Shown here in pieces: positions 14,218 through 21,650 of a DNA stretch of 22,103 nt. The stretch is from Bacillota bacterium (GTDB lineage Bacteria; Bacillota; Clostridia; Christensenellales; CAG-138): the NCBI GenBank assembly GCA_023451115.1, contig JAEXFV010000077.1:1-22103 (forward strand), given 5' to 3'. A program made the translations under genes and the position numbers. Position 1 is the first letter of the stretch; each line of letters begins with the position of its first letter. The notes beneath the pieces were generated by a model. The model was not told the DNA's origin and ran no database searches. It saw only the letters and a list, made by a program, of their open reading frames with translations.

Positions 14218-15007
14218 TTTCCCCTTCCGTTGCGGATGAAGTGCTTAGACTGCCATCGCTGTTTACAATAAACAAGTATTCCGCCCATTCCTCCGGCTCC
14301 AATCTCTTCCAGTTCCATTCTTCCGCTGTTTCTTCAATAATAAGCGAATCTACATAGGAAGCATATATGAGCTGCTCCCGGTCTGCGCGCATCAATTCTC
14401 CCAATCCGTCCAGGAAGACCCCCACATACCAAATCCCATCCTGGCAGGCAACTTCTCCACGCCCTAAAATCTCCTGATCCTTTTCCCACAGGCACAACAG
14501 TGTTTCCTCGCATAAGGTTCCATTGAGCACGCTGCCATCATCGTACAAGCATCGTAAGGCGTAACCATCCGGCGTTTTCCATACATTGCCCTGCCCTGGC
14601 TGTAAATCAGTTAAGCGGCCTTCCCAGCCGCCTTCTCCTGCATACTCCAAACGTGAAAGGGCAAGAAAAAATCTTTGCAGCCTAATCTGCAATTGTTTCA
14701 ACAGGAGCGCCTGTTCATAAATATCTCCACTATGTCCCTGGTTTTGCTCCAATAGGGCCAAATAGGGGGCAACCCCTGCTTCATAGTCTGCCAAAAAGGC
14801 TTCTAACGGATTTGTGGGAACAGGCGTGCTGCTAACCTGCGCTTGTTGCATCTGTTCTGGAGTAATTGACGCAGCCACGGCGGCATCTTCCTGCAGGGGG
14901 TGTTTCTTCTGACTCTCTGCGCAGCCTGCCCCCAGCACAGGTAATAGCATGCAAAGGCAAACGGCAAGCCATTTTAATAGGAGAACGCTTTTACCGTATC
15001 TGCCCAT
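14204..15007 (-). CDS. Predicted lipoprotein of unknown function
   Basis: A 267-residue exported protein with a basic start (MGRYGKS), a hydrophobic stretch and a cysteine at residue 29 in PVLGAGCAES. The lipobox is atypical (Gly at -3, Leu at -4), so lipidation is likely but not certain. The mature part begins with a low-complexity Gln/Thr/Pro linker, then a helical segment (YEAGVAPYLALLEQ through IRLQRFFLALSRLEYAG), then a beta-rich half with WKTPDGYALRCLYDDGS and DGIWYVGVFLDGLGEL. I recognise no family. It overlaps the end of proA by 17 bases and the flavodoxin gene by 14 bases, so it is translated within one operon. The ATG at 15007 is chosen over 15022 because the signal peptide then starts correctly; the ribosome site is weak in both cases. 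Confidence 0.75.
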   Translation of the reverse strand: MGRYGKSVLLLKWLAVCLCMLLPVLGAGCAESQKKHPLQEDAAVAASITPEQMQQAQVSSTPVPTNPLEAFLADYEAGVAPYLALLEQNQGHSGDIYEQALLLKQLQIRLQRFFLALSRLEYAGEGGWEGRLTDLQPGQGNVWKTPDGYALRCLYDDGSVLNGTLCEETLLCLWEKDQEILGRGEVACQDGIWYVGVFLDGLGELMRADREQLIYASYVDSLIIEETAEEWNWKRLEPEEWAEYLFIVNSDGSLSTSSATEGENERE

Positions 15008-16232
15008 TGCCCCGCACCACATACTTCACAGTTGTTAATTCATGCAGCCCCATAGGACCACGAGCATGCAATTTCTGTGTACTGATGCCAATCTCAGCGC
15101 CAAAGCCAAATTCCTCTCCGTCGGTAAAACGAGTAGAGGCATTTACATACACGGCAGCAGCATCAATTTCATTTAAAAAGCGTTCCGCCGCAGCATAATC
15201 GTTGGTGACAATACATTCGGAATGGCGCGTTCCATAGCGGTTGATATGCCCAATCGCTTCATCCAGGCTATCAACAATACGTACTGCCAAGATATAGTCG
15301 TCATATTCCGTTTCCCAATCCAGTTCTGTGGCTGGACGCATTTGTTCCACCAAAGCGCAGGCACGTGGGCATCCCCGCAGCTCCACATTCTTTTCGAGCA
15401 GTGGGGTTACAAGCTGTTTTAAATGAGGGATTGCTACGTCTTTTTGAATCAGTATGGTTTCAATTGCATTGCATACAGCAGGCCGGGAAGTCTTTGCATT
15501 GTCAATAATTCGGGTAGCCATTGCAATATCTGCTGCCTTATCCACATAAACATGGCAATTTCCTAAGCCCGTTTCAATAACTGGAACGGTAGCATTTTCA
15601 ACCACAGAATGAATGAGCTGCGCGCCGCCGCGTGGTATTAATACATCGATATAGCCGTTCAGGCGCATCATTTGAGTAGCAGTTTCCCGCGAAGTATCCT
15701 CCACCAATTGAATTGCTCCCTGGGGAAGCCCTGCTTGATAGCCGGCCTCACACATTGCGCGGGTAATGGCAATATTAGAGCAAATGGCTTCCGATCCGCC
15801 TCGCAAAATTACTGCATTTCCTGACTTTATACACAAGCCAATAGCATCCGCCGTAACATTGGGCCGGGCTTCATAAATGATACCAATTACGCCCAATGGA
15901 ACCCTCCGTTTGCCTATCATCAAGCCATTGGGACGTTTGGCAACCATATCTTCACTGCCAACCGGATCTGCAAGGGCAGCCACCTTGCGCAATCCATTTG
16001 CCATTCCATGAATACGTTCCGCTGTGAGCCGAAGCCGATCCAGCATGGCTTCGCTTTTCCCATTTTTACGGGCCTGCTCAACATCTTGGCTATTGCGCTC
16101 TAAAATCTGCTGCGCATTCTGCTCTAAAGCCTCAGCCATTGCATACAGCGCTGCATCCTTCACTGGCGATGGCAATGTCATCATTGCATAAGAAGAGGCT
16201 TTTGCAGCTTGGGCTTGTTGTTGCAGCGTCAT
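14991..16232 (-). CDS. proA: Glutamate-5-semialdehyde dehydrogenase (gamma-glutamyl phosphate reductase)
   Basis: A 413-residue cytoplasmic enzyme reducing gamma-glutamyl phosphate to glutamate-5-semialdehyde with NADPH, the second step of proline synthesis. It is a member of the aldehyde dehydrogenase superfamily; the catalytic cysteine is C254 in SRPAVCNAIE (249-258). Other landmarks are PLGVIGIIYEARPNVTADA (112-130), GNAVILRGG, VLIPRGGAQLIHSVVENA (197-214) and, near the end, RGPMGLHELTTVKYVV. Length is standard. The ATG (16230-16232) is preceded by GGAGGG at 9-10 bases. proB, usually its neighbour, is absent from the window. It heads a run with a lipoprotein and a flavodoxin gene, and has a good promoter upstream. 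Confidence 0.96.
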   Translation of the reverse strand: MTLQQQAQAAKASSYAMMTLPSPVKDAALYAMAEALEQNAQQILERNSQDVEQARKNGKSEAMLDRLRLTAERIHGMANGLRKVAALADPVGSEDMVAKRPNGLMIGKRRVPLGVIGIIYEARPNVTADAIGLCIKSGNAVILRGGSEAICSNIAITRAMCEAGYQAGLPQGAIQLVEDTSRETATQMMRLNGYIDVLIPRGGAQLIHSVVENATVPVIETGLGNCHVYVDKAADIAMATRIIDNAKTSRPAVCNAIETILIQKDVAIPHLKQLVTPLLEKNVELRGCPRACALVEQMRPATELDWETEYDDYILAVRIVDSLDEAIGHINRYGTRHSECIVTNDYAAAERFLNEIDAAAVYVNASTRFTDGEEFGFGAEIGISTQKLHARGPMGLHELTTVKYVVRGNGQIR

Positions 16233-16268
16233 AAAGGTAACCCTCCATAGTCAAATTGTGTTGGTTTC

Positions 16269-16297
16269 AGTATACAATGTCAGTTTGGCTTTCGCAA
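16269..16297 (-). promoter_or_regulatory. Sigma-A-type promoter of proA operon
   Basis: -35 TTGCGA (16292-16297), an exact 17-base spacer and -10 TATACT (16269-16274) on the minus strand. The predicted transcript starts near 16262, about 30 bases before the proA ATG. Confidence 0.65.
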
Positions 16298-16346
16298 TCG
16301 CAAAGCGCTAAAACACCCATATCCTCGTGACAACTGCAAACAAAAT

Positions 16347-16373
16347 GTGCCGCACATCCTTGTCATGCGGCAC
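16347..16373 (-). terminator. Rho-independent terminator after the Ig-like surface protein gene
   Basis: Stem GTGCCGCA/TGCGGCAC (8 bp) with an 11-base loop, 17 bases beyond the stop, followed on the minus strand by ATTTTGTTT. The plus strand also continues T-rich (CTTTGTTTTG), so it could work both ways. Confidence 0.75.
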
Positions 16374-16389
16374 CTTTGTTTTGATGAAA

Positions 16390-18369
16390 TCATTTATCTT
16401 CATTCTGGTCCACAGGCCTTATACGCCTGACGGGGTTGCGCCCGGTTAGATGGGCTTGTGGCTCGTTGGAATACCCTTCCACAGTATCCGTTTCCATTTG
16501 ATGGAGCGGCTGTTCCGCCTGGCTCTGCTGGGGCCAGAATTCCTGCCTGGTTGCAATCGGCTGCTGCATCGCCTGGTGCCAGGGTTCTTCCGGCTGATAA
16601 GGCGGATACTCCTGCTGCGAAAGATTCTCAAGTTCTGGTTTTTGCACCGGCATACCAGTTGGCCCGGGATAATATGCCTGGGGCTGCTGCCAGTCAGACT
16701 GAACGTTTATCTTGGGTGGATTTTGCACGTTCTCCCCAACCGGCTGCCGGGGCTCAGGCACAACGTCCCTTGTCTGGTGCGGCATGGTTGGCCTAATAAC
16801 AGGGCTGTGCTCCGATGTGGCATTTCGGGTAGAAGAAGTTGGCCGGCGCGTTGTGCTGGATTGGAAACTTGTATTTTTATCAGAAGGCGCTTCGCTCTCT
16901 TCTTCTAAGCGGGCATTGTTTTTACGTTCATAAACGGAAAGCACCAGCAGCGCAATTCCCGCAATGGCCATCAAAGAGGCAAGTACAATCAGCACCGTAA
17001 GCAGCGTTCCGCTTAAACCAGCAGGCTTCCCTTCTTCTTCCGGTTTTTGCGTCTGTTCAGCATTTGGCGTTGGAGTGGCTATATTCACATAATCAGCCGT
17101 CATCCGTGCAGTATAGTTATGGTCAACGCCGGAAGGATCCCAGGCCGTTAAGGTAAACACCAGTTCCCGCGGCTCCCCAACATTCAACTCCATCTCACAG
17201 CTGGTTTCACCCAAAGCCAAGGTGCCAAGAGAAGTCAGCTCACCCATCTCTTCCTCAGAAATTACCGCATCAGTAATTTCCACACTGCTATTATTTTGCA
17301 CTTGGAAACGAACCTTCATCTTACCTTGTTCAGATAGCGGCTCTACTACCCAAGGGGTTAACGCAAGGGATACCAGTTGTGCATCGATATAAGGGCGCAC
17401 CTCATAGCTTTGGGTTTTATCTTCAAAAGGCTGGCCCAAAGCATCTACGCCTGTTACCACAAAATATACATTACGAGGTTCTGTGGTTTGTATTAAAAAG
17501 CTCAGCGTGCGTTCTTTACCAGCTTCCAGCGTAAAAGTATCTTCATTTACTTTATTTCCAAGCTCATCCGTTAATTGGATCTTGGAAATATTTTGGTTGC
17601 CGGTATTGGTTAACACCAAAGTAAAAAGCACACCTTCCGGCGTATTCTCCCCCATGCTTGCAGCCACAGAAATCCCAACGTTAACCGCGGAAATCGTCAA
17701 TTCCTCAAGGCCTACTGTCTGCGTTTGGCCATTGATCTGGTAAGTAACCGCCGGAACGCTTTTGGCATCCTGGTCTGTAATGGTATATTCATAGAGAATA
17801 TCCAACGCAGCACCAGGCTCCAAAGAGAAACCGCTTTTTATTGCCTGATTGCCCGCAATGGAATCCTTCAGTTCAATGTTTGTCATAGAAACATTGGAAG
17901 GGTTTTTCAACGTATATGTTAAGGTAATCTTTTCCCCTTTTGCGCCAGCGGTTTTGCTGGCCTGACGGGTAATCTGCATAGGCGTGACAGCAGCCGCGCT
18001 TCCAATGTCAACGCTGATGTTCTGCGACTTTGCTTCGCCGTTTTCTGTCCACATCAAAGTATAAACCAGGGTCTGGCCCAGCATATCAGCTTCAACCGGT
18101 ACATCCCGCAAACGAAACTGCAGGGATCCGCCCGGGTTTACTACTGCATTTTTTAAATCCGGCCATCCGGATATTCCGCCATACCCGCTGATGTCAAAAT
18201 CCCGCATGTCATAGGCGGATGTGTTGACAACGCTAAAGGTTAACGTTACAGTGCCGCCGGCTGTCAGGTCTTCTGTGTCTTTGGTGACTTGAATATCCGC
18301 GGCCAGCGCAGTTGTTGTAAACGCTAATACCATGCCGATCATCAGTATGGCTGCGATCGTTCTTTTCAT
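16390..18369 (-). CDS. Secreted, membrane-anchored protein with Ig-like (CARDB-like) repeats and P/Q-rich cytoplasmic tail
   Basis: A 659-residue protein. It has a signal peptide at 1-24 (ALAAD cleavage region). About four repeats of roughly 100 residues follow (near 25-123, 130-228, 232-326 and 331-430), each with the pattern of a conserved extracellular Ig/CARDB fold: L-T-F-S-V-V-N-T-S, LTYTLKNPSNVSMTNIEL, LVLTNTGNQNISKIQL and VRFQVQNNSSVEITDAVI. A short Thr/Pro/Glu linker leads to one membrane segment (about 454-481), then a 178-residue disordered tail rich in Pro, Gln, Glu and Ser that should lie in the cytoplasm. There is no LPXTG or lipobox. The ATG (18367-18369) has AAGGAG 6 bases upstream. 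A terminator follows the gene and a strong hairpin precedes it. The function is unknown; a cell-envelope scaffold or adhesion role is inferred. Confidence 0.85.
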   Translation of the reverse strand: MKRTIAAILMIGMVLAFTTTALAADIQVTKDTEDLTAGGTVTLTFSVVNTSAYDMRDFDISGYGGISGWPDLKNAVVNPGGSLQFRLRDVPVEADMLGQTLVYTLMWTENGEAKSQNISVDIGSAAAVTPMQITRQASKTAGAKGEKITLTYTLKNPSNVSMTNIELKDSIAGNQAIKSGFSLEPGAALDILYEYTITDQDAKSVPAVTYQINGQTQTVGLEELTISAVNVGISVAASMGENTPEGVLFTLVLTNTGNQNISKIQLTDELGNKVNEDTFTLEAGKERTLSFLIQTTEPRNVYFVVTGVDALGQPFEDKTQSYEVRPYIDAQLVSLALTPWVVEPLSEQGKMKVRFQVQNNSSVEITDAVISEEEMGELTSLGTLALGETSCEMELNVGEPRELVFTLTAWDPSGVDHNYTARMTADYVNIATPTPNAEQTQKPEEEGKPAGLSGTLLTVLIVLASLMAIAGIALLVLSVYERKNNARLEEESEAPSDKNTSFQSSTTRRPTSSTRNATSEHSPVIRPTMPHQTRDVVPEPRQPVGENVQNPPKINVQSDWQQPQAYYPGPTGMPVQKPELENLSQQEYPPYQPEEPWHQAMQQPIATRQEFWPQQSQAEQPLHQMETDTVEGYSNEPQAHLTGRNPVRRIRPVDQNEDK

Positions 18370-18398
18370 AGGGTCTCCTTTTTATAGGGCTACACTCA

Positions 18399-18432
18399 GG
18401 AAGCATGGGGAATAAACCTTCCCCATGCTTCC
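18399..18432. repeat. Perfect 14-bp inverted repeat (hairpin) between ilvE and the surface-protein gene
   Basis: Arms 18399-18412 and 18419-18432 are exact complements (GGAAGCATGGGGAA) with a 6-base loop. The hairpin lies 28 bases after the ilvE stop and 29 bases before the next gene. On the minus strand it is not followed by a U-tract, so it is not a textbook terminator. Confidence 0.75.
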
Positions 18433-18460
18433 CCCTTGATTTGCCCCGATTTTTTTAAAC

Positions 18461-19525
18461 TCAGACGCGCGTTACCCAACCATGCGTGTCCTCTGCATCG
18501 CCCCACTGGATAGCGGTCAGCATATCATAAAACTTTTGCGTAAGCGGACCAATTTCACCGTTGTTAATCACTACGCTCTTATCTTTATATGCTAACTCAC
18601 CCACAGGAGAAACTACCGCAGCAGTTCCAGTGCCAAAGGCTTCTTTCAGCAAGCCTGCATCAGCCGCATCCATCAATTCCTGGGCAGAGATTTTCCGCTC
18701 TTCCACCTTAATCCCCATTTCTCTGGCCAACGCAAGTATTGACATCCGGGTAACGCCAGGCAAAATGCTTCCTTCCAGCGCAGCAGTGCACAAAGTATCG
18801 CCAATCAGGAACATCATGTTCATAGCGCCTACTTCTTCCACATATTTACGCTCTACTCCATCCAGCCACAGGATTTGTTCATATCCTTTTTCTGCAGCCT
18901 CTTGCGCTGCCAGCAAACTTGCTGCATAGTTGCCGCCGGTTTTCGCAAACCCAACGCCGCCTTTTACTGCACGGACATACTTATCTTCAACATAAATGCG
19001 GATAGGCGCCAATCCTCTGGGATAATATGCACCGGAGGGAGAACAAATGATATAATACAAATACCGCTTGGAAGGATGTACGCCCAATTCAGAGCCATCA
19101 GCAATCATTGTGGGACGCAGGTACAGCGAAGTGCCAGGAGCATGAGGCACCCAGTCCTTTTCCATATTTACAATGGCTGCCATTGCCTCATAATTCATTT
19201 CCACATCGATTTCCGGCATGCAAAGCCGCTTTGCGCTCTGATTCATGCGGCGAGCGTTGTCACGGGCACGGAACAACAAAATTTCGTCCTTTTTAGAACG
19301 ATACGCTTTTAATCCTTCAAAAATTTCCTGCCCATAATGCAGCACTGGAGAAGCAGGATCAATGCTCAGCTTTTGATAAGGCTGTATCCGGGGATTGATC
19401 CATCCTTTTCCCTGCTCGTATTCCATGATGAACATGTGATCCGTAAAAAGCTTTCCAAATCCCAGCTTACTTTCATCCTGAGGTTTCACCTTGGGTGCCG
19501 TTGTTTTGATAACGCTGATATTCAT
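18461..19525 (-). CDS. ilvE: Branched-chain amino acid aminotransferase
   Basis: A 354-residue cytoplasmic PLP enzyme catalysing the last step of leucine, isoleucine and valine synthesis (and the first of their breakdown) with 2-oxoglutarate/glutamate. The fold class IV signature is clear: PVLHYGQEIFEGLKAY (60-75), LYLRPTMIA, FAKTGGNYAASLLAAQEA with the Schiff-base lysine at K195, EQILWLDG, LPGVTRMSIL, and EAFGTGTAAVVSPVG near the end. It belongs to the longer, eukaryote-like BCAT subgroup common in Clostridia. The ATG at 19523-19525 is chosen because GGAGG lies 7 bases upstream; an in-frame ATG at 19558 lacks a site. Acetolactate synthase and the other ilv genes are not in the window. Confidence 0.96.
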   Translation of the reverse strand: MNISVIKTTAPKVKPQDESKLGFGKLFTDHMFIMEYEQGKGWINPRIQPYQKLSIDPASPVLHYGQEIFEGLKAYRSKKDEILLFRARDNARRMNQSAKRLCMPEIDVEMNYEAMAAIVNMEKDWVPHAPGTSLYLRPTMIADGSELGVHPSKRYLYYIICSPSGAYYPRGLAPIRIYVEDKYVRAVKGGVGFAKTGGNYAASLLAAQEAAEKGYEQILWLDGVERKYVEEVGAMNMMFLIGDTLCTAALEGSILPGVTRMSILALAREMGIKVEERKISAQELMDAADAGLLKEAFGTGTAAVVSPVGELAYKDKSVVINNGEIGPLTQKFYDMLTAIQWGDAEDTHGWVTRV

Positions 19526-19547
19526 ACCCAATCCTCCTAATTTATTT

Positions 19548-19575
19548 ATGATACCCACTCATTGCTGAATGGAAA
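19548..19575 (-). promoter_or_regulatory. Candidate ilvE promoter
   Basis: -35 TTTCCA (19570-19575), a 16-base spacer and -10 TATCAT (19548-19553) on the minus strand, giving a start about 15 bases before the ilvE ATG. The matches are modest. The -35 touches the hairpin at 19574-19593. Confidence 0.3.
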
Positions 19576-19593
19576 CCACCTTTTAAGATGGTT
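19574..19593 (-). terminator. Weak hairpin after the YigZ-family gene
   Basis: 8-bp stem (one G-T pair) AACCATCT/AGGTGGTT with a 4-base loop, 9 bases after the YigZ stop on the minus strand, followed only by TTTCC. A possible weak terminator, or only a leader structure of ilvE. Confidence 0.3.
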
Positions 19594-19602
19594 ATTCTAG
19601 CC

Positions 19603-20232
19603 TCATATTGGAAACACGCCATAGGCCTCGCCTACCGCTTGCGGACATACGCGGCCATCTGTTCGCTCTGTTACAAGTTTCTCAAACGCTTCAGCCCGCT
19701 CTGCTTCTATCATCACTGCAGCCGTAATGCAATCGGTAAATTCTACATCCTGCAAATTTCCCTGGCTGCGCAACAATCCCTCCAGCACGCCCCAACGAGA
19801 ATAATCCAATACAACCTTATAGCAAATACAAGGACGCATGGATACTATTCCTGCAGCCTCTACCGCTTCGCTGGCCGCTCGGGAATATGCACGAACCAAT
19901 CCACCCGCGCCCAGCAATACGCCGCCAAAATATCGTGTTACAACGCACAACACATTGGTTACGTTTTTTTGCCTGAGCACCTCCATCATGGGTAATCCGG
20001 CTGTTCCGCCCGGCTCTCCATCGTCACTATAACGTGCAATGCTCCCCCGCTCGCCAATGGAATAGGCGAAACAATTATGGGTTGCGTCCCAATGCTGTTT
20101 GCGTATTTCCTCCAGCCGCTGCTGGGCTTCCCCTTCCTCGGAAACAGGAAAACAATAACCAATAAAACGGGATTTATTGATCACGATCTCCAAGCACGCC
20201 TGCTGCTGCACCGTCCGGTATGCCGTTGCCAC
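19603..20232 (-). CDS. yigZ: YigZ/IMPACT family protein (UPF0029)
   Basis: A 209-residue cytoplasmic protein. The N-terminal UPF0029 domain has the unmistakable signature ARYSDDGEPGGTAGLPMM (66-83) and VVTRYFGGVLLGAGGLVRAY (97-116); the C-terminal part (about 135-205) matches the small ferredoxin-like DUF1949 domain. The biochemical role is unsettled; eukaryotic IMPACT relatives regulate Gcn2, which does not transfer to bacteria. The start is GTG (20230-20232), four bases past the tyrS stop, with AGGA inside the last tyrS codons, so it is probably translated by coupling to tyrS. No in-frame ATG with a ribosome site fits better. Confidence 0.92.
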   Translation of the reverse strand: MATAYRTVQQQACLEIVINKSRFIGYCFPVSEEGEAQQRLEEIRKQHWDATHNCFAYSIGERGSIARYSDDGEPGGTAGLPMMEVLRQKNVTNVLCVVTRYFGGVLLGAGGLVRAYSRAASEAVEAAGIVSMRPCICYKVVLDYSRWGVLEGLLRSQGNLQDVEFTDCITAAVMIEAERAEAFEKLVTERTDGRVCPQAVGEAYGVFPI

Positions 20233-20235
20233 GGT

Positions 20236-21468
20236 TTAATCCTGCAGCTTGATGCGGCAGAAGCCTTTTTTACCCTTTTTCAGGATAATCCCTTCTCCTG
20301 CCAATTGGTTTAACTGTAATGCGGCCGTTACATCGGAGATCTTTTCCTCTCCGGCAAGCACAGCCCCGCTCTCAATCAACCTGCGAGCATCGGACTTGGA
20401 TTTTGCCAGCTTGCTCAGCACCAAAAGATCCGGTATCCGTAACCCGCTTTCCTCAACTTGGGCCGCGCTCAAGGAAACCGTGGGCATATGCGCCAAATCC
20501 CCTCCGCCGGTAAACAGCGCCTCTGCAGCCGCCTGTGCCTTAAACGCCTCTTCCGTACCATGAACCTGCTCCGTAAGCGTAAATGCCAGCACCCGCTTTG
20601 CTTCATTGATCGCGCTATCTTTCAGGCTTCCCAACCGGCGCACCTCATCCATGGGCAAGAAAGTCAGCAGCGCCAGGCATTTTTCCACATCTGCATCATC
20701 CACATTGCGCCAGTATTGATAAAAATCGAATACACTGCATTTTTCTTTATCCAGCCAAACAGCGCCTTTTTCTGTTTTGCCCATTTTGCGGCCATCGCTG
20801 GTTGTCAGTAATGTACAGGTCAAGGCAAAAGCAGGGCGCTGTTCTTTGCGGCGGATCAGGTCTGCGCCAGCTAAGATATTGCTCCACTGATCGTCTCCAC
20901 CCATTTGCAGCACGCAGTTTTCCGTCCGGTTTAAGTAGAGGAAATCATAGCTCTGCAGCAACATGTAGCCCATTTCAAAAAAGGTAAGCCCCTGTTCCAT
21001 ACGGTTTTTATAGCAGTCTGCCGCCAGCATGCGGTTAACCGAAAACAGAGAACCGATGTCCCGCATAAATTCCAAATAATTAAGAGGCAAAAGCCAATCT
21101 GCATTGTTGCGGATAACGGCTTTTCCTTCTCCAAAATCCACCAATCGGGACATTTGTGCCTGAAAACGCTCTGCATTGTGCTGGATTTCTTCCCTGCTCA
21201 TCATGCGGCGCATATCCGTCTTACCTGAAGGGTCGCCAATCATGGTGGTGCCTCCGCCTAAAAGAGCAATGGGACGATTGCCGCAGCGCTGCATATGGGC
21301 CATCGCCATCAACGCCACATAATGCCCGATGTGCAGGCTGTCTGCCGTAGGATCAAAGCCAATATAAAAACTAATCGGGCCCTCATCCATCATCTTATAC
21401 AGCTCTTCCGGATGGGACATTTGTTTGATAAAGCCCCGCTCCTCCAACACATCAATCGCATTTCTCAT
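20236..21468 (-). CDS. tyrS: Tyrosyl-tRNA synthetase
   Basis: A 410-residue class I aminoacyl-tRNA synthetase that charges tRNA-Tyr. It has HIGH at 46-49 (ADSLHIGHYVAL), LLGGGTTMIGDPSGK, MGGDDQWSNI (189-198, tyrosine/ATP pocket) and KMGKT at 228-232 as the KMSKS loop. A C-terminal S4 RNA-binding domain runs from about 343 (RIPDLLVLSKLAKSKSDARR, then GAVLAGEEKISD). Length is normal for the bacterial TyrRS type. The ATG at 21466-21468 has GGAGGAG 7 bases upstream; the in-frame ATG at 21498 has none. I see no T-box leader; two sigma-A-like promoters with TTGGCA/TTGCCA -35 boxes lie upstream. yigZ follows almost without a gap. Confidence 0.97.
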   Translation of the reverse strand: MRNAIDVLEERGFIKQMSHPEELYKMMDEGPISFYIGFDPTADSLHIGHYVALMAMAHMQRCGNRPIALLGGGTTMIGDPSGKTDMRRMMSREEIQHNAERFQAQMSRLVDFGEGKAVIRNNADWLLPLNYLEFMRDIGSLFSVNRMLAADCYKNRMEQGLTFFEMGYMLLQSYDFLYLNRTENCVLQMGGDDQWSNILAGADLIRRKEQRPAFALTCTLLTTSDGRKMGKTEKGAVWLDKEKCSVFDFYQYWRNVDDADVEKCLALLTFLPMDEVRRLGSLKDSAINEAKRVLAFTLTEQVHGTEEAFKAQAAAEALFTGGGDLAHMPTVSLSAAQVEESGLRIPDLLVLSKLAKSKSDARRLIESGAVLAGEEKISDVTAALQLNQLAGEGIILKKGKKGFCRIKLQD

Positions 21469-21521
21469 GGTGGCTCTCCTCCCCAATTCTACTTCCACTT
21501 TGCGTAGAAGATCTCTGAATA

Positions 21522-21551
21522 ATTATTGCCAAAATCTTCCGATTTTGCCAA
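21522..21551 (-). promoter_or_regulatory. Candidate tyrS promoter, proximal
   Basis: -35 TTGGCA (21546-21551), an 18-base spacer and -10 AATAAT (21522-21527). Predicted start near 21515, about 47 bases before the tyrS ATG. Confidence 0.42.
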
Positions 21552-21630
21552 TCCTAGTAAAACACTATTGCCAAGCCTACAGCCTTGACTATCTTATCAA
21601 TAGCATAGCAAAAATCACCTTGTTTGGCAA
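21526..21630. repeat. Four TTGGCAA heptamers in the tyrS-mscL intergenic region
   Basis: TTGCCAA on the plus strand at 21526-21532, 21545-21551 and 21568-21574, and TTGGCAA (inverted) at 21624-21630. The first two flank a CAAAATC-TTCC-GATTTTG hairpin. They may be operator sites or simply reused -35 boxes. Confidence 0.5.
21602..21630 (-). promoter_or_regulatory. Candidate tyrS promoter, distal
   Basis: -35 TTGCCA (21625-21630), an exact 17-base spacer and extended -10 TGC-TATGCT (hexamer 21602-21607) on the minus strand. It lies between mscL and tyrS and would give a leader of about 125 bases. Confidence 0.45.
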
Positions 21631-21650
21631 TTCCCGCAAAATAGATTAAG

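Noticed and set aside
16450..16933. Plus-strand open frames of 112-152 codons
   Set aside because: Produced by the low-complexity P/Q-rich tail region of the gene on the other strand.
18381..18386. TATAAA as -10 of the surface-protein gene
   Set aside because: It abuts the AAGGAG ribosome site, so the transcript would start inside that site; no -35 at proper spacing.
21469..21650. T-box riboswitch upstream of tyrS
   Set aside because: No AGGGTGGNACCGCG-type T-box sequence or matching antiterminator is present on the minus strand; the leader shows only promoters, heptamers and a small hairpin.
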